Shown here: positions 54,646 through 63,967 of the stretch, piece by piece | Numbering within the stretch: position 1 is the first letter of the stretch | Layout: each line of letters begins with the position of its first letter | Source: Burkholderia sp. | Lineage (GTDB): Bacteria; Pseudomonadota; Gammaproteobacteria; Burkholderiales; Burkholderiaceae | Reading direction: 5' to 3' | Length of the DNA: 64,000 nt | Assembly (NCBI GenBank): GCA_040954445.1 | Contig: CP144362.1 | Location: forward strand, 434,001 to 498,000 | Program-made: the position numbers and the translations under genes | The notes under the pieces: model-generated | What the model was told of the DNA's origin: nothing | The model's database searches: none | The model's input: only the letters and a program-made list of their open reading frames with translations

Positions 54646-54931
54646 GGTGTTGTTTCATAAATCAAGCGCGTGGGTAACGCCTGTCGGGCATTCTGGCAAG
54701 GACGGCCTCATCTATCCCCATATCGTCACCGTTCCCCAGTTGAGCTGGCCCGAATTATAGGCCGCCCAATTCCTGACACGGTAGCGTGCCTTCGGCTTAC
54801 ATGTCTTGTATATGTCCCTGCGCATCTTTCTGCTAAAAATTGGGAATTTACGTCGTCTAATGACTTGGTCAAAGGGTGCTTGCCCTGACTCTTGCGCGTA
54901 AAACGCATACCAGCTCTCGCTAGATGTATGC
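54646..54931 (-). mobile_element. Internally deleted IS5-family derivative, reverse orientation
   Basis: Read on the minus strand it has a left-end sequence, the first ~60 codons of the IS5-type transposase (MRRDIYKTCKPKARYRVRNW then AAYNSGQLN), and then jumps to a diverged end (GGTGTTGTTTCATAAATCAAGCG at 54646). Most of the transposase is missing. Its left end lies head to head with the left end of the next copy. Confidence 0.72.
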
Positions 54932-56067
54932 GGCGTTGTTGCATACATCTAGCGAGAGCCGTTGACGTTTACGCGCAACTGTCGCGGGGCCAGCCTCCTA
55001 TCAAGTCAGATTCCAGAGTAATTGCCTAACTTTTGCCAAGAAAATGCGCAAGGACATACACAAGAAAGGTGAGCCGAAGGCACGCTACCGTGTCAGGAAT
55101 TGGGCGGCCTATAATGAAGGCCTGATCAACCGGGGGAACGTAACAATATGGATAGATGAAGCCGTCCTTGCCAGAATACCCGATGCCATACCCACACGTG
55201 GTCGCCCGTGTCTATACGGCGATATGCTGATTCAGGCATTACTTGGAGTGAAGACCGTCTATCGACTGACCTTGCGCGCCCCTGCAAGGTTTCACCCAAA
55301 GTCTGCGCGATTTGGCCTTCCCGAGCTTGCCGGTGCCGAATTACACCACGCTCTGTCGCCGGGCAAAAACGCTTGATGTCGAACTGCATGTCGAACTGCC
55401 GATCCTTCGTGACAATGAACCGATCCATCTGGTTGTCGACAGCACCGGTCTGAAGGTCTATGGAGAAGGTGAATGGAAGGTGCGCCAGCACGGCTACTCG
55501 AAGCGGCGCACGTGGCGTAAAGTCCATCTCGCGCTCAACGCGAATACAGGTCAAGTGCATGCCGCGCTAATGACGAATCAGAATGTGGCTGACGGTGACG
55601 CTCTGGCCAAGTTGCTCGACCAGATTCCACGCGAAGAACAAATCGATGTCATCGGCGGTGACGGTGCCTACGACACCAAGCCATGCCATGCGGCCATTGC
55701 TGCACGCAGTGCTATTCCTTCGATTCCGCCACGCGAGGGTGCCGCTCATTGGCCAGCGGATATGCCCGGTGCGGCGTGGCGTAATGGCGCGGTTGATGCA
55801 ATTGCCCGTGACGGTCGTCGAGAATGGAAGCAACACAGTGGCTACCACCGGCGATCGCTTGCCGAGAATGCGATGTATCGGTTCAAGACCCTCACCGGCC
55901 ACTGTCTCTGGGCCCGTCACATCGCCGCGCAGGCGACCGAGGTCGCCGTTCGCGGCGGCGTCATCAACCGCATGGCGGACCTCGCTCGTCCGCAATCCGT
56001 TCGTATCGCCTGAATTATGCCCGTCCGATGCCATGGCGTCCTCACGTTCGATTTATGCAACAACGCC
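54932..56067 (+). mobile_element. IS5-family insertion sequence, copy 1 (~1.14 kb)
   Basis: Bounded by inverted ends beginning GGCGTTGTTGCAT (54932; imperfect) and ending in ATGCAACAACGCC (56067). It carries one transposase reading direction, broken by a frameshift (see next entry). Same element as 57605-58731. Confidence 0.85.
55044..56013 (+). pseudogene. IS5-family DDE transposase, frameshifted (copy 1)
   Basis: The first part (55044-55376) starts MRKDIHKKGEPKARYRVRNW. The second (to 56013) contains the DDE residues in VVDSTGLKVYG, GGDGAYDT and AENAMYRFK. An extra C in a C4 run near 55281-55284 (cgcgcccctgc) shifts the frame: without it RALQGFTQSLRDLAFP would join both parts as in copy 3. 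Intact protein would be ~320 residues. The element is probably non-autonomous in this state unless the base is a sequencing error. Confidence 0.82.
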
Positions 56068-56080
56068 GCAACAACGCCGT

Positions 56081-56245
56081 CCTGAGCACGAACAGGATAT
56101 TATTGAGCGCCACGCGATCTGGCACACGTGGACGGACACGCGCGCCGGTTCGCGCTCTTCGCGCGAGGCTTCACAACAGGCAGCAAGAGTTCAATCAGTT
56201 TCCACAGCTCGTCATCAATGATCGGCACCACCGTGCTTGGACTCC
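56081..56245 (-). pseudogene. Second IS5-type transposase, N-terminal fragment
   Basis: Minus-strand reading gives VVPIIDDELWKLIELLLPVV then, after one frameshift, RVRPRVPDRVALNNILFVLR. This is the N-terminus of a different IS5-family transposase group (D-DELWxLIEPLLP). Only ~55 codons remain, fused to the end of copy 1. Confidence 0.7.
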
Positions 56246-56446
56246 TGTTTCTTTGGCGTCCAAGATGAATAAATTGACGAGAAAGTAAAGAGCCCCCTTA
56301 GGGGGAATTTAAACTAGCCTATTAGGGTGAGAAACTTCATTTCCACCGCTTCACCTTCGCTTTGAGGGTTCGAACGAGTCTTTCCACCCCCTGTCGCGGC
56401 ACGGTCTCCCCGTGCGTCAAACAAGCTCAGTGTTCCGATGAAACGT

Positions 56447-56746
56447 ATGGCTTTGACCTTGAACGATGTGAAACGCATCGCTCATCTCGCTCGGCTCGAG
56501 ATAGACGACACCGAAGCCGAGCACACGCTCGCCCAGCTCAACGACTTCTTCGGCCTGGTCGAGCGGATGCGCGCCGTTGACACGACCGGCATCGCGCCGT
56601 TTGCGCATCCGATTGAGCAGATCCAGAACGTGGCCCAGCGCCTGTGCGAGGATGTCCTGACGGAGCACGTGAATCGCGCTGAGAACCAGCGCCCGGCACC
56701 AGCCGTCCAAAAAGGCCTGTTCCTGGTTCCGAAGGTGATTGAATAA
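56447..56746 (+). CDS. gatC: GatC, subunit C of aspartyl/glutamyl-tRNA amidotransferase
   Basis: 99 residues starting [20 protein letters not shown]. GatC stabilises the GatA-GatB amidotransferase, which converts misacylated Asp-tRNA(Asn)/Glu-tRNA(Gln) to the correct forms in the cytoplasm. The family core ([42 protein letters not shown]) is complete. I prefer ATG 56447 over ATG 56438 because relatives start with MALTL. Normally gatA and gatB follow at once; here a hairpin and IS debris follow, so the operon has been broken or gatAB lies elsewhere. Confidence 0.93.
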   Translation: MALTLNDVKRIAHLARLEIDDTEAEHTLAQLNDFFGLVERMRAVDTTGIAPFAHPIEQIQNVAQRLCEDVLTEHVNRAENQRPAPAVQKGLFLVPKVIE

Positions 56747-56763
56747 CAAGGCTGGGTTCGTCC

Positions 56764-56795
56764 GCGACCGCGGGATCATAGCTTACCGCGGTCGC
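56764..56795. terminator. 10-bp GC-rich hairpin after gatC
   Basis: Perfect stem GCGACCGCGG / CCGCGGTCGC with a 12-base loop, 18 bp after the gatC stop. It lacks a T-run, so it would be a weak or factor-assisted terminator, or a recombination scar. Confidence 0.45.
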
Positions 56796-56851
56796 TGAAT
56801 AGATCGATGGCATCGGCGGCAGCGTTTTTGCATCAATCTAGCGAGAGAGCC

Positions 56852-57013
56852 GGCGTTGTTGCATAAATCGAGTGTGAGGACGCAATGGAACGTATTGCGG
56901 ACCTCGCTCGTCCGCAATCCGTTCATATCGCCTGAAATTATTGATCCGAAATTCGTGATCAATATGCCCGTCGATGCCATTGCGTCCTCGCGCTTGATTT
57001 ATGCAACAACGCC
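56852..57013. mobile_element. Second MITE-like element from IS5-type right ends
   Basis: Both termini are the right-end sequence in inverted orientation (GGCGTTGTTGCATAAATCGA at 56852; ATTTATGCAACAACGCC ending 57013). About 37 bp match on the left, and the right arm carries more internal sequence. A 24-bp palindromic insertion (ATTGATC...GATCAAT, ~56940-56965) interrupts the right arm. A short left-end scrap (TCTAGCGAGAGAGCC, ~56837) precedes it. Confidence 0.7.
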
Positions 57014-57034
57014 GAACCTCCCGAATTGTGGATC

Positions 57035-57490
57035 AATAATGACGCATCAAAATGTGGCTGACGGTGACGCTCTGGCCAAGTTGCTCGACCAGATTCCACG
57101 CGACGAACAAATCAATGTCATCGGCGGTGGCGGTGCCTACGACACTAAGCCATGCCATGCGGCCATTGCTGCACGCAGTGCTATTCCTTCGATTCCGCCA
57201 CGCGAAGGTTCCGCTCATTGGCCAGCGGCGGATACTTCCCCGGTGCGGCGTGGCGTAACGGCGCAGTTGATGCAATTGCCCGTGACGGTCGTCGAGAATA
57301 GAAGAAAGAAACCTGGCTACCACCGGCGATCGCTTGCCGAGAATGCAATGTATCGATTCAAGACGTTCACCGGTAACTCTCTCTTGGCTCATAAAATCGA
57401 CTCGCAGGCGACCGAGGTCGCCGTTCGCGTCGGCGTAATCAACCTCATGGCGAACCTCGCTCGTCCGCAAATCTGGTCGTATCGCCTGAA
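57035..57490 (+). pseudogene. IS5-family transposase, C-terminal half only (copy 2)
   Basis: Begins abruptly at MTHQNVADGDALAKLLDQIP and runs to the normal C-terminus near 57475. The second catalytic Asp is replaced (GGGGAYDT instead of GGDGAYDT), and the first catalytic Asp region is missing. Bordered on the right by another ATTGATC...GATCAAT palindrome (~57490-57515). Confidence 0.8.
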
Positions 57491-57604
57491 ATTATTGATC
57501 ACGCATTGCGGATCAATAACCTACCAAATCTCGCCAGCCCAACCTTCCACCACGAATGGGACGCTGTCTAGCAATCGATTTGCACACGTTTTTCGGGTTG
57601 AAGT

Positions 57605-58731
57605 GGCGTTGTTGCATAAATCGAGCGAGATCCGTTGACGTTTACGCGCAACGATCGCGGGGCCAGCCCCCTATCAAGTCAGATTCCAGAGTAACTGCTT
57701 AATTTTTGACAAGAAAATGTGCAAGGACATACACAAGACAGGTGAGCCGAAGGCACGCTACCGTGTCAGGAATTGGGCGGCCTATAATGAAGGCCTGATC
57801 AACCGGGGGAACGTAACAATATGGATAGATGAAGCCGTCCTTGCCAGAATACCCGATGCCATACCCACACACGTGGTCGCCCGTGTCTATACGGGGCGAT
57901 ACGCTGATTCAGACATTACTTGGCGTGAAGACCGTCTATCGACTGGCGTTGCGGGCCCTGCAAGGTTTCACCCAAAGTCTGCGCGATCTGGCCTTCCCGA
58001 GCTTGCCGATGCCGAATTACACCACGCTCTGTCGCCGGGCAAAAACGCTTGATGTCGAACTGCCGATCCTTCGTGACAAGGAACCGATCCATCTGGTTGT
58101 CGACAGCACCGGTCTGAAGGTCTATGGAGAAGGTGAATGGAAGGTGCGCCAGCACGGCTACTCGAAGCGGCGCACGTGGCGTAAAGTCCATCTCGCGCTC
58201 AACGCGAATACGGGTCAAGTGCATGCCGCGCTAATGACGAATCAGAATGTGGCTGACGGTGACGCTCTGGCCAAGTTGCTCGACCAGATTCCACGCGAAG
58301 AACAAATCGATGTCATCGGCGGTGATGGTGCCTACGACACCAAGCCATGCCATGTGGCCATTGCTGCACGCAGTGCTATTCCTTCGATTCCGCCACGCGA
58401 GGGTGCCGTTCATTGGCCAGCGGATATGCCCTGTGCGGCGTGGCGTAATGGCGCGGTTGATGCAATTGCCACTGACGGTCGTCGAAAATGGAAGCAAGAC
58501 AGTGGCTACCACCGGCGATCGCTTGCCGAGAATGCGATGTATCGGTTCAAGACCCTCACCGGCAACTGTCTCTGGGCGCGTCACATCGACTCGCAGGCGA
58601 CCGAGGTCTCCATTCGCGTCGGCGTCATCAACCGTATGGTGGACCTCGCTCGTCCGCAATCCGTTCGTATTGCCTAAAATTATGCCCGTCGATGCTATTG
58701 CATCCTCACACTCGATTTATGCAACAACGCC
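57605..58731 (+). mobile_element. IS5-family insertion sequence, copy 3 (1127 bp)
   Basis: Complete from GGCGTTGTTGCATAAATCGA (57605) to ATTTATGCAACAACGCC (58731), with imperfect terminal inverted repeats. Flanks AAGT and GAGA do not form a clear target duplication. It is the best preserved copy, yet its transposase is frameshifted. Confidence 0.86.
57717..58677 (+). pseudogene. IS5-family DDE transposase, frameshifted (copy 3)
   Basis: Starts MCKDIHKTGEPKARYRVRNW. Extra bases near 57869-57898 (an additional AC and two additional G relative to copy 1) shift the frame after DAIPT. The remainder continues in the frame ending 58677 with RALQGFTQSLRDL, VVDSTGLKVYG, GGDGAYDT and AENAMYRFK, all three catalytic acids intact. 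It also lacks three residues found in copy 1 (DVELHVELP versus DVELP). Confidence 0.83.
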
Positions 58732-58732
58732 G

Positions 58733-58845
58733 AGAGAGCCGGTAACGGTTTGGTTTACGCGCAACGCTCGGGGACAGCCTCCTGTTCTCAGGTCAGATTC
58801 TAGAGTAATCTGCCTCATTTTTCCAAGAACATGCGCAACAACGCC
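58733..58845 (+). mobile_element. IS5-family left-end scrap
   Basis: Diverged copy of the left-end leader of the IS (TTTACGCGCAACGCTCGGGG, then GTCAGATTCTAGAGTAAT), ending in GCAACAACGCC at 58845, 13 bp from the argE stop. No coding capacity. Confidence 0.65.
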
Positions 58846-58857
58846 GTATCGGGCGGA

Positions 58858-60072
58858 TCAGGAGAAAGCCAAGCTGGCGATGAACTTGCGGAGGAAGCGT
58901 TCGCAGCTGTCGAGCTGAGCCAGCTCGACGTATTCGTTCGGCTTGTGCGCTTGCTCGATGTTGCCGGGCCCGCAGACCACGCTCGGGATTCCGGCGTTGG
59001 CGAACAGGCCCGCCTCAGTGCCGTAGGCGACCTTGCGCGGCGACTGGTCGGCGGTCAATGCGCGCACCAACTGTGTGATCGCAGCTTGCTCTTCGGTATC
59101 GAGCCCGGGTGCCGAGGCGATCTTCGAGATCTCGATCGCCGCGTCTGGATGCTCGCGGCGCATCTTCGGCAGCAGCGTATCGCACGCGTAGGCGTCGATC
59201 TTCGCGAAGATCACATCAGGATCGAGCGTTGGAAGGTTGCGAAACTCGAAGGAGAAACGACATTCGACCGGCACCGTGTTGATCGCGTTGCCGCCATGGA
59301 TCTGGCTGGTCTGCGCGGTGGTGAACGGTACGTCGTAGAGCGCGTCGAAGGGGCCCTCTGCGCGGAATTCGTCGGCGATATCGCGGATATGACAGATGAG
59401 CCGCGCCGCATATTCAATCGCGTTGAGCCCTTTGGGGGTCAGCGAAGAATGGGCGGCATGCCCGCGCACGCAGCAGCGATAGGTGTTAATGCCCTTGTGG
59501 GCGATAATCGGGCGCATGCTGGTCGGCTCGCCGACGATGCAGCCGCTCGGGTTGAGGCCGCGCTGCTTGAGGTCGGCGATCAGGAGCGGCGCTCCCGCGC
59601 AGCCAATTTCCTCGTCGTAGGAAAGCGCGAAATGGATCGGCTTGGCGAGCTTGGCTGCCTGCATCTCGGGAACTAGCGCGAGCGCCGTGCCGATGAACCC
59701 CTTCATGTCGCAGGTGCCGCGGCCATACAGCCGATCGTCGCGGATCGCCGGCTTGAACGGGTCGCTGTTCCAGTCCTGGCCGTCGACCGGCACCACGTCG
59801 GTATGCCCGGACAGCACCACGCCGCCGTCGGTCGAACCATCGTGGGCGGGGAGCGTCGCGCACAGGTTAGCCCAGCCCTTACGCTTGTCATGAGTCAGCG
59901 TCGCGGCGATTCCGCGCTCGGCCAGCGCGTCGCGTACAGTTTCGATCAGACCGAGGTTCGGTGCGCAGCTGGTAGTGTCTATTGCGACCAGGTCGCGGAC
60001 CCAATCGAGACTGATTGGGCTATCGGAGGTGGCGGTGTGGGCGCTCGGCGCAGCGGCGTCGACAGAACGCAT
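58858..60072 (-). CDS. argE: Acetylornithine deacetylase (M20 metallopeptidase family)
   Basis: 404 residues from ATG 60072 (MRSVDAAAPSAHTATSDSP), chosen because GGAG lies 7 nt before it; a longer frame to 60177 has no support. It hydrolyses N-acetylornithine to ornithine in arginine biosynthesis. Zinc-binding and catalytic segments are present: SGHTDVVP (His, Asp), YGRGTCDMKG (bridging Asp), SYDEEIGCAG (catalytic and binding Glu), IVGEPTSM, and EQAHKPNEYV (last His). Lies 148 bp downstream of mfd on the same strand, which may co-transcribe it. IS debris begins 13 bp after the stop. Confidence 0.92.
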   Translation of the reverse strand: MRSVDAAAPSAHTATSDSPISLDWVRDLVAIDTTSCAPNLGLIETVRDALAERGIAATLTHDKRKGWANLCATLPAHDGSTDGGVVLSGHTDVVPVDGQDWNSDPFKPAIRDDRLYGRGTCDMKGFIGTALALVPEMQAAKLAKPIHFALSYDEEIGCAGAPLLIADLKQRGLNPSGCIVGEPTSMRPIIAHKGINTYRCCVRGHAAHSSLTPKGLNAIEYAARLICHIRDIADEFRAEGPFDALYDVPFTTAQTSQIHGGNAINTVPVECRFSFEFRNLPTLDPDVIFAKIDAYACDTLLPKMRREHPDAAIEISKIASAPGLDTEEQAAITQLVRALTADQSPRKVAYGTEAGLFANAGIPSVVCGPGNIEQAHKPNEYVELAQLDSCERFLRKFIASLAFS

Positions 60073-60220
60073 AGTAAAACTCCGGATGGCAGCAATAGGG
60101 GGATCATACGTCAAAAATGCTGCAGCTTGCCTTACGCTGCAGCGCGATTTTCGCCGGGCCAGCGGACATTCCGCCATTTCCCACGCTGGCGGCAGGATCC
60201 GCCGTTCATGCCGGGGTTAG

Positions 60221-63200
60221 TCATGGTCCGTCATCGTCTGTCGCCGCTCGCCGCCGCGGGTCCGCCATTTCAGCGTACGCCAGCTTTCGTCCGCCCGAGG
60301 GAAGGCCGAGCACGCGCAGCGTTTCCTTGACGGTCGACACGCGGCTCGCTAGGTCGGGCGTGCGCGTTTCGACGCGCAGCTTGTCCTGGCCGGCGAGCTT
60401 AATGTGCTTGTGCTTCTGCACCATCTCCATGATGTGCATCGGGTCAATTGGTGGGCTCGGAACGAATTGCAGGCTGATCACGGACTCGCTCGCGTCGATC
60501 TTGTTGATGCCGAGCGGCTTGGCCGCCAGCCGAAGCTGATGCGTCTCGACCAGCGCGTTAGCCTGCTGCGGAAGCTTGCCGAAGCGGTCGATCAGCTCCT
60601 CCTGGATCGCGTCGATCGACTCGCCATCCTCGCAGTTCGCCAGCCTTTTGTAGAGCGATAGGCGTTCCTGCACGTCGGCGCAGTAGTCGGCTGGCAGGAT
60701 CGCCGGGGTATGCAGGTTGATCTCGGTGGTGGCCGCCAGCGGCGCGAGTAAGTCCGGCTCGCAACCGTTCTTGAGCGCCTTGACCGCATCGTTGAACATG
60801 TCAGTGTAGAGTTGGAAGCCGATTTCGTAGATCTCTCCCGATTGCTTGTCCCCAAGCACCTCGCCGATGCCGCGGATCTCCAGGTCGTGCATCGCCAGAT
60901 AGAGGCCTGAGCCGAGCTCCTCCATCTGCTGGATCACCTCGAGACGACGCTGTGCCTGCTTGGTCAGCGACTGTGGATCGTGCACCAGCAGGTAGGCATA
61001 GGCCTGGTGATGCGAGCGACCGACGCGCCCGCGCAACTGGTGCAGCTGGGCCAGGCCGAACTTGTCGGCACGATGCATGATAATAGTGTTTGCGCTTGGC
61101 ACGTCAATGCCGGTCTCGATGATGGTGGTGCAGAGCAAGACATTGACGCGCTGGCCGACGAAGTCACGCATCACGCGCTCGAGCTCGCGTTCGTGCATCT
61201 GGCCGTGGGCGATCGCGATGCGCGCCTCGGGCACCAGCGCCTCGAGCCTGGCCTTACGGTTCTCGATGGTCTCGACCTCGTTGTGCAGGAAGTAGATCTG
61301 GCCGCCGCGTTTCAGCTCGCGAAGCATCGCCTCGCGGATCACGCCGTCCTCCTCACGTCGAACGAAGGTCTTGATCGCCAGCCTCTTCTGCGGCGCAGTG
61401 GCGATCACCGAGAAATCGCGCAGGCCTTCCAGCGCCATCCCCAGCGTGCGCGGAATCGGCGTGGCGGTCAGTGTAAGCACGTCGACCTCCGCGCGCAGCG
61501 CCTTGAGCGCCTCCTTCTGGCGCACCCCGAAGCGGTGCTCCTCATCGATGATCACCAGGCCAAGCCGCTTGAACTGCACGTCTGAAGACAGCAGCTTGTG
61601 GGTGCCGATGACGATGTCGACGCTGCCTTTGTTGATCTGGTCGATTGCGGCAATGACCTCTTTGTTCGACTTGAAGCGCGACAGCTCGGTCACCCGCACC
61701 GGCCAATCGGCGAAGCGGTCAATGAAGGTCTGGGTGTGCTGCTCGGCCAGCAGCGTGGTGGGCGCGAGCAGGGCCACCTGCCTGCCGCCCATCACGGCAA
61801 TGAAGGCTGCGCGCAGCGCCACCTCGGTTTTGCCGAAGCCGACATCGCCGCACACGAGGCGATCCATCGGCTTGCCGCTGGTCATGTCGCTGATCACGGC
61901 CGCGATGGCACCGGCCTGGTCGGGCGTCGCCTCGAAGCCGAAGCTCTCGGCGAACTTGACATAGTTGCGCGGTTCCAGCGCGAAGGCATGGCCCTCGCGC
62001 GCGGCACGGCGCGTATAGAGGTTGAGCAGCTCGGCTGCGGTATCGCGGATCTGCTGTGCCGCCTTGCGCTTGGCGCGTTCCCATTGACCAGAGCCCAGCA
62101 AGTGCAGCGGCGCGCTGTCTGGATTGGCGCCACTGTAGCGCGAGACCACGTGCAGCTGCGAGACCGGCACGTAGAGCTTGCTCTCGCCGGCGTATTCGAG
62201 ATGCAAGCATTCGGTATCGCCCTCGCCGAGATCCATCGACACCAGTCCCCTGTAGCGACCGATACCGTGCTGCGTATGCACTACCGGATCTCCGACCTTG
62301 AGCTCGGAGAGGTCGCGAACCATTGTGTCGACGTTGCTGGGCTGCTCCTGGCGGCGTCGGCCCCAGCGACGACCGGTGGCACCGTACAGCTCGGTCTCGG
62401 TGATGATCGAATAACCCTCTCCGGGCACCGTGAAGCCGCTGGTAAGCGGCGCTACGCCGAGCGCGAAACGCTCGTCACTGGCGAGCCATGAGGTATAGCT
62501 GTCGTTACCTGCCGGGCGCAGCCCGTGCTCGGCGAATAATTGCGCGATAGTCTCGCGGCGGCCTGCCGATTCGACCGTGAACAGCACGCGGTTTGGCGTG
62601 CTCGCGAGGTAGGCGCGCAGCATAGCGAGCGGATCCTCGGCCTGGCGCTCAAGCGCCAGCGGCGGCAGGGCGGTGGCCCAGCCCCCCGTTGCCAAGGCAG
62701 GCAGCACCATGCGCGCGAAAGGCTTGGCGAGCGCGTAGAAATCGTCCTCGGAGAGGAACAGGCGCTGTGGCCCGAGGATCGGCCTCTCACGGTCGTGCGA
62801 GAGGAAGGTGTAGCGCTGCTTGGTATCGACCGTGAAGCGGCGGATCACAGTGTTCAGGTCGCCGCTGAACACCAGGTGCGCGCGCGGTGGCAGGTAGTGG
62901 AACAGCGTGGTAGTGTCCTCGAAGAACAGCGGCAGATAGTACTCGATGCCGGCCGAGGGAACGCCATTGCCGATATCGCGATAGATCGGTGCGCGGCTCG
63001 GGTCGCCCTCAAAGGTTTCGCGCCAGCGGCTGCGAAAGGCGGTGCGGGCCGCTTCGTCGAACGGGAACTCTCGCCCCGGCAGCAGACGCACGTCCCGCAC
63101 CGGGTAGAGGCTGCGCTGCGTATCGGGGTTGAAGGCGCGGATCGAGTCGACCTGGTCGTCAAACAGGTCGATCCGGTAGGGCAGCGGCGAGCCCATCGGG

Positions 63201-63739
63201 AACAGATCGATCAGCGATCCGCGCACGCAGTATTCACCCGGGTGCACTACCTGGCTGACGTGCTCGTAGCCAGCCAGGGTCAGTTGTGCTTTGAACCTGG
63301 CCTCTTCGAGCCACTCACCCTGGGTGAAGGCGAAGGTATAGGCGGCCAAGAAGGCGATTGGAGGCATCCGGTAGAGCGCCGTGGTGGCCGGCACCAGCAG
63401 GATGTCGCAGCGCCCCTCGCCGAGATCGTGCAGGGTGGCCAGCCGCTCCGAGATCAGGTCCTGGTGCGGCGAGAAGGTGTCGTAGGGCAGGGTTTCCCAG
63501 TCGGGTAAGAGGCGCACGCGCGCATTCTGCGCGAAGAAACCGATTTCCTGCGAGAGCCGCTGCGCATCGACAGCATTGGCGCAGATCACCGCAACCAGCG
63601 GCACCTCGCCCTGATGGGCTAATAGGTAGCGAGCGATCGCGAGGGCGTCGGCAGAGCCGTGCGCGCCGTCGAAGGCAAAGCGCTGACCCGGTTTGACGAG
63701 TGCGACGGGGGACGACGGGGTGCTGGCGTTTTCTGGCAT
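60221..63739 (-). CDS. mfd: Transcription-repair coupling factor Mfd
   Basis: 1172 residues from ATG 63739 (MPENASTPSSPVALVKPGQR); a longer frame to 63928 has no family support. Mfd removes RNA polymerase stalled at DNA lesions and recruits UvrA. N-terminal UvrB-like module (GAHGSADALAIARYL, LLPDWETLPYD), RNA-polymerase-interacting region (VGDPVVHTQHGIGRYRGL ~570), RecG-like translocase with Walker A GDVGFGKTEVAL (~685) and DEEHRFG (~790), motif VI region QLRGRVGRS (~955), and a C-terminal regulatory domain. The length is normal and no lesions are seen. Confidence 0.96.
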   Translation of the reverse strand: MPENASTPSSPVALVKPGQRFAFDGAHGSADALAIARYLLAHQGEVPLVAVICANAVDAQRLSQEIGFFAQNARVRLLPDWETLPYDTFSPHQDLISERLATLHDLGEGRCDILLVPATTALYRMPPIAFLAAYTFAFTQGEWLEEARFKAQLTLAGYEHVSQVVHPGEYCVRGSLIDLFPMGSPLPYRIDLFDDQVDSIRAFNPDTQRSLYPVRDVRLLPGREFPFDEAARTAFRSRWRETFEGDPSRAPIYRDIGNGVPSAGIEYYLPLFFEDTTTLFHYLPPRAHLVFSGDLNTVIRRFTVDTKQRYTFLSHDRERPILGPQRLFLSEDDFYALAKPFARMVLPALATGGWATALPPLALERQAEDPLAMLRAYLASTPNRVLFTVESAGRRETIAQLFAEHGLRPAGNDSYTSWLASDERFALGVAPLTSGFTVPGEGYSIITETELYGATGRRWGRRRQEQPSNVDTMVRDLSELKVGDPVVHTQHGIGRYRGLVSMDLGEGDTECLHLEYAGESKLYVPVSQLHVVSRYSGANPDSAPLHLLGSGQWERAKRKAAQQIRDTAAELLNLYTRRAAREGHAFALEPRNYVKFAESFGFEATPDQAGAIAAVISDMTSGKPMDRLVCGDVGFGKTEVALRAAFIAVMGGRQVALLAPTTLLAEQHTQTFIDRFADWPVRVTELSRFKSNKEVIAAIDQINKGSVDIVIGTHKLLSSDVQFKRLGLVIIDEEHRFGVRQKEALKALRAEVDVLTLTATPIPRTLGMALEGLRDFSVIATAPQKRLAIKTFVRREEDGVIREAMLRELKRGGQIYFLHNEVETIENRKARLEALVPEARIAIAHGQMHERELERVMRDFVGQRVNVLLCTTIIETGIDVPSANTIIMHRADKFGLAQLHQLRGRVGRSHHQAYAYLLVHDPQSLTKQAQRRLEVIQQMEELGSGLYLAMHDLEIRGIGEVLGDKQSGEIYEIGFQLYTDMFNDAVKALKNGCEPDLLAPLAATTEINLHTPAILPADYCADVQERLSLYKRLANCEDGESIDAIQEELIDRFGKLPQQANALVETHQLRLAAKPLGINKIDASESVISLQFVPSPPIDPMHIMEMVQKHKHIKLAGQDKLRVETRTPDLASRVSTVKETLRVLGLPSGGRKLAYAEMADPRRRAATDDDGP

Positions 63740-63933
63740 AGACGAGGCTGGAATGGCGTGCGCCGGGGCGCGCGGCGAGCGGCACAACGGGGTCCCAGAG
63801 GCGAAAGGCCTGGTGGTCCCCAATCTGGGGTACAACCCCTTCGCCAACCGATAGATTGTGTGAATGGCAAAGAGAATGTACCAGCAACTGCAACCCAAAA
63901 AACGTATGCAAATCGGTTTCTGGCGCAAAAAGC

Positions 63934-63967
63934 ATTAAGCTTGCGGGCGATCGCCCGCAAGCTTAAT
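63934..63967 (-). terminator. 34-bp perfect palindrome, probable intrinsic terminator
   Basis: Arms of 17 bp with no spacer, centred on GCGATCGC. Read on the minus strand the stem is followed by GCTTTTTGCG, giving a short T-run, so it could end a leftward gene lying beyond position 64000, before the mfd promoter. Bidirectional use is possible. Confidence 0.55.

Noticed and set aside
55567-56034. Minus-strand open frames over the IS5 copies
   Set aside because: They are antisense to the transposase and recur with each copy.
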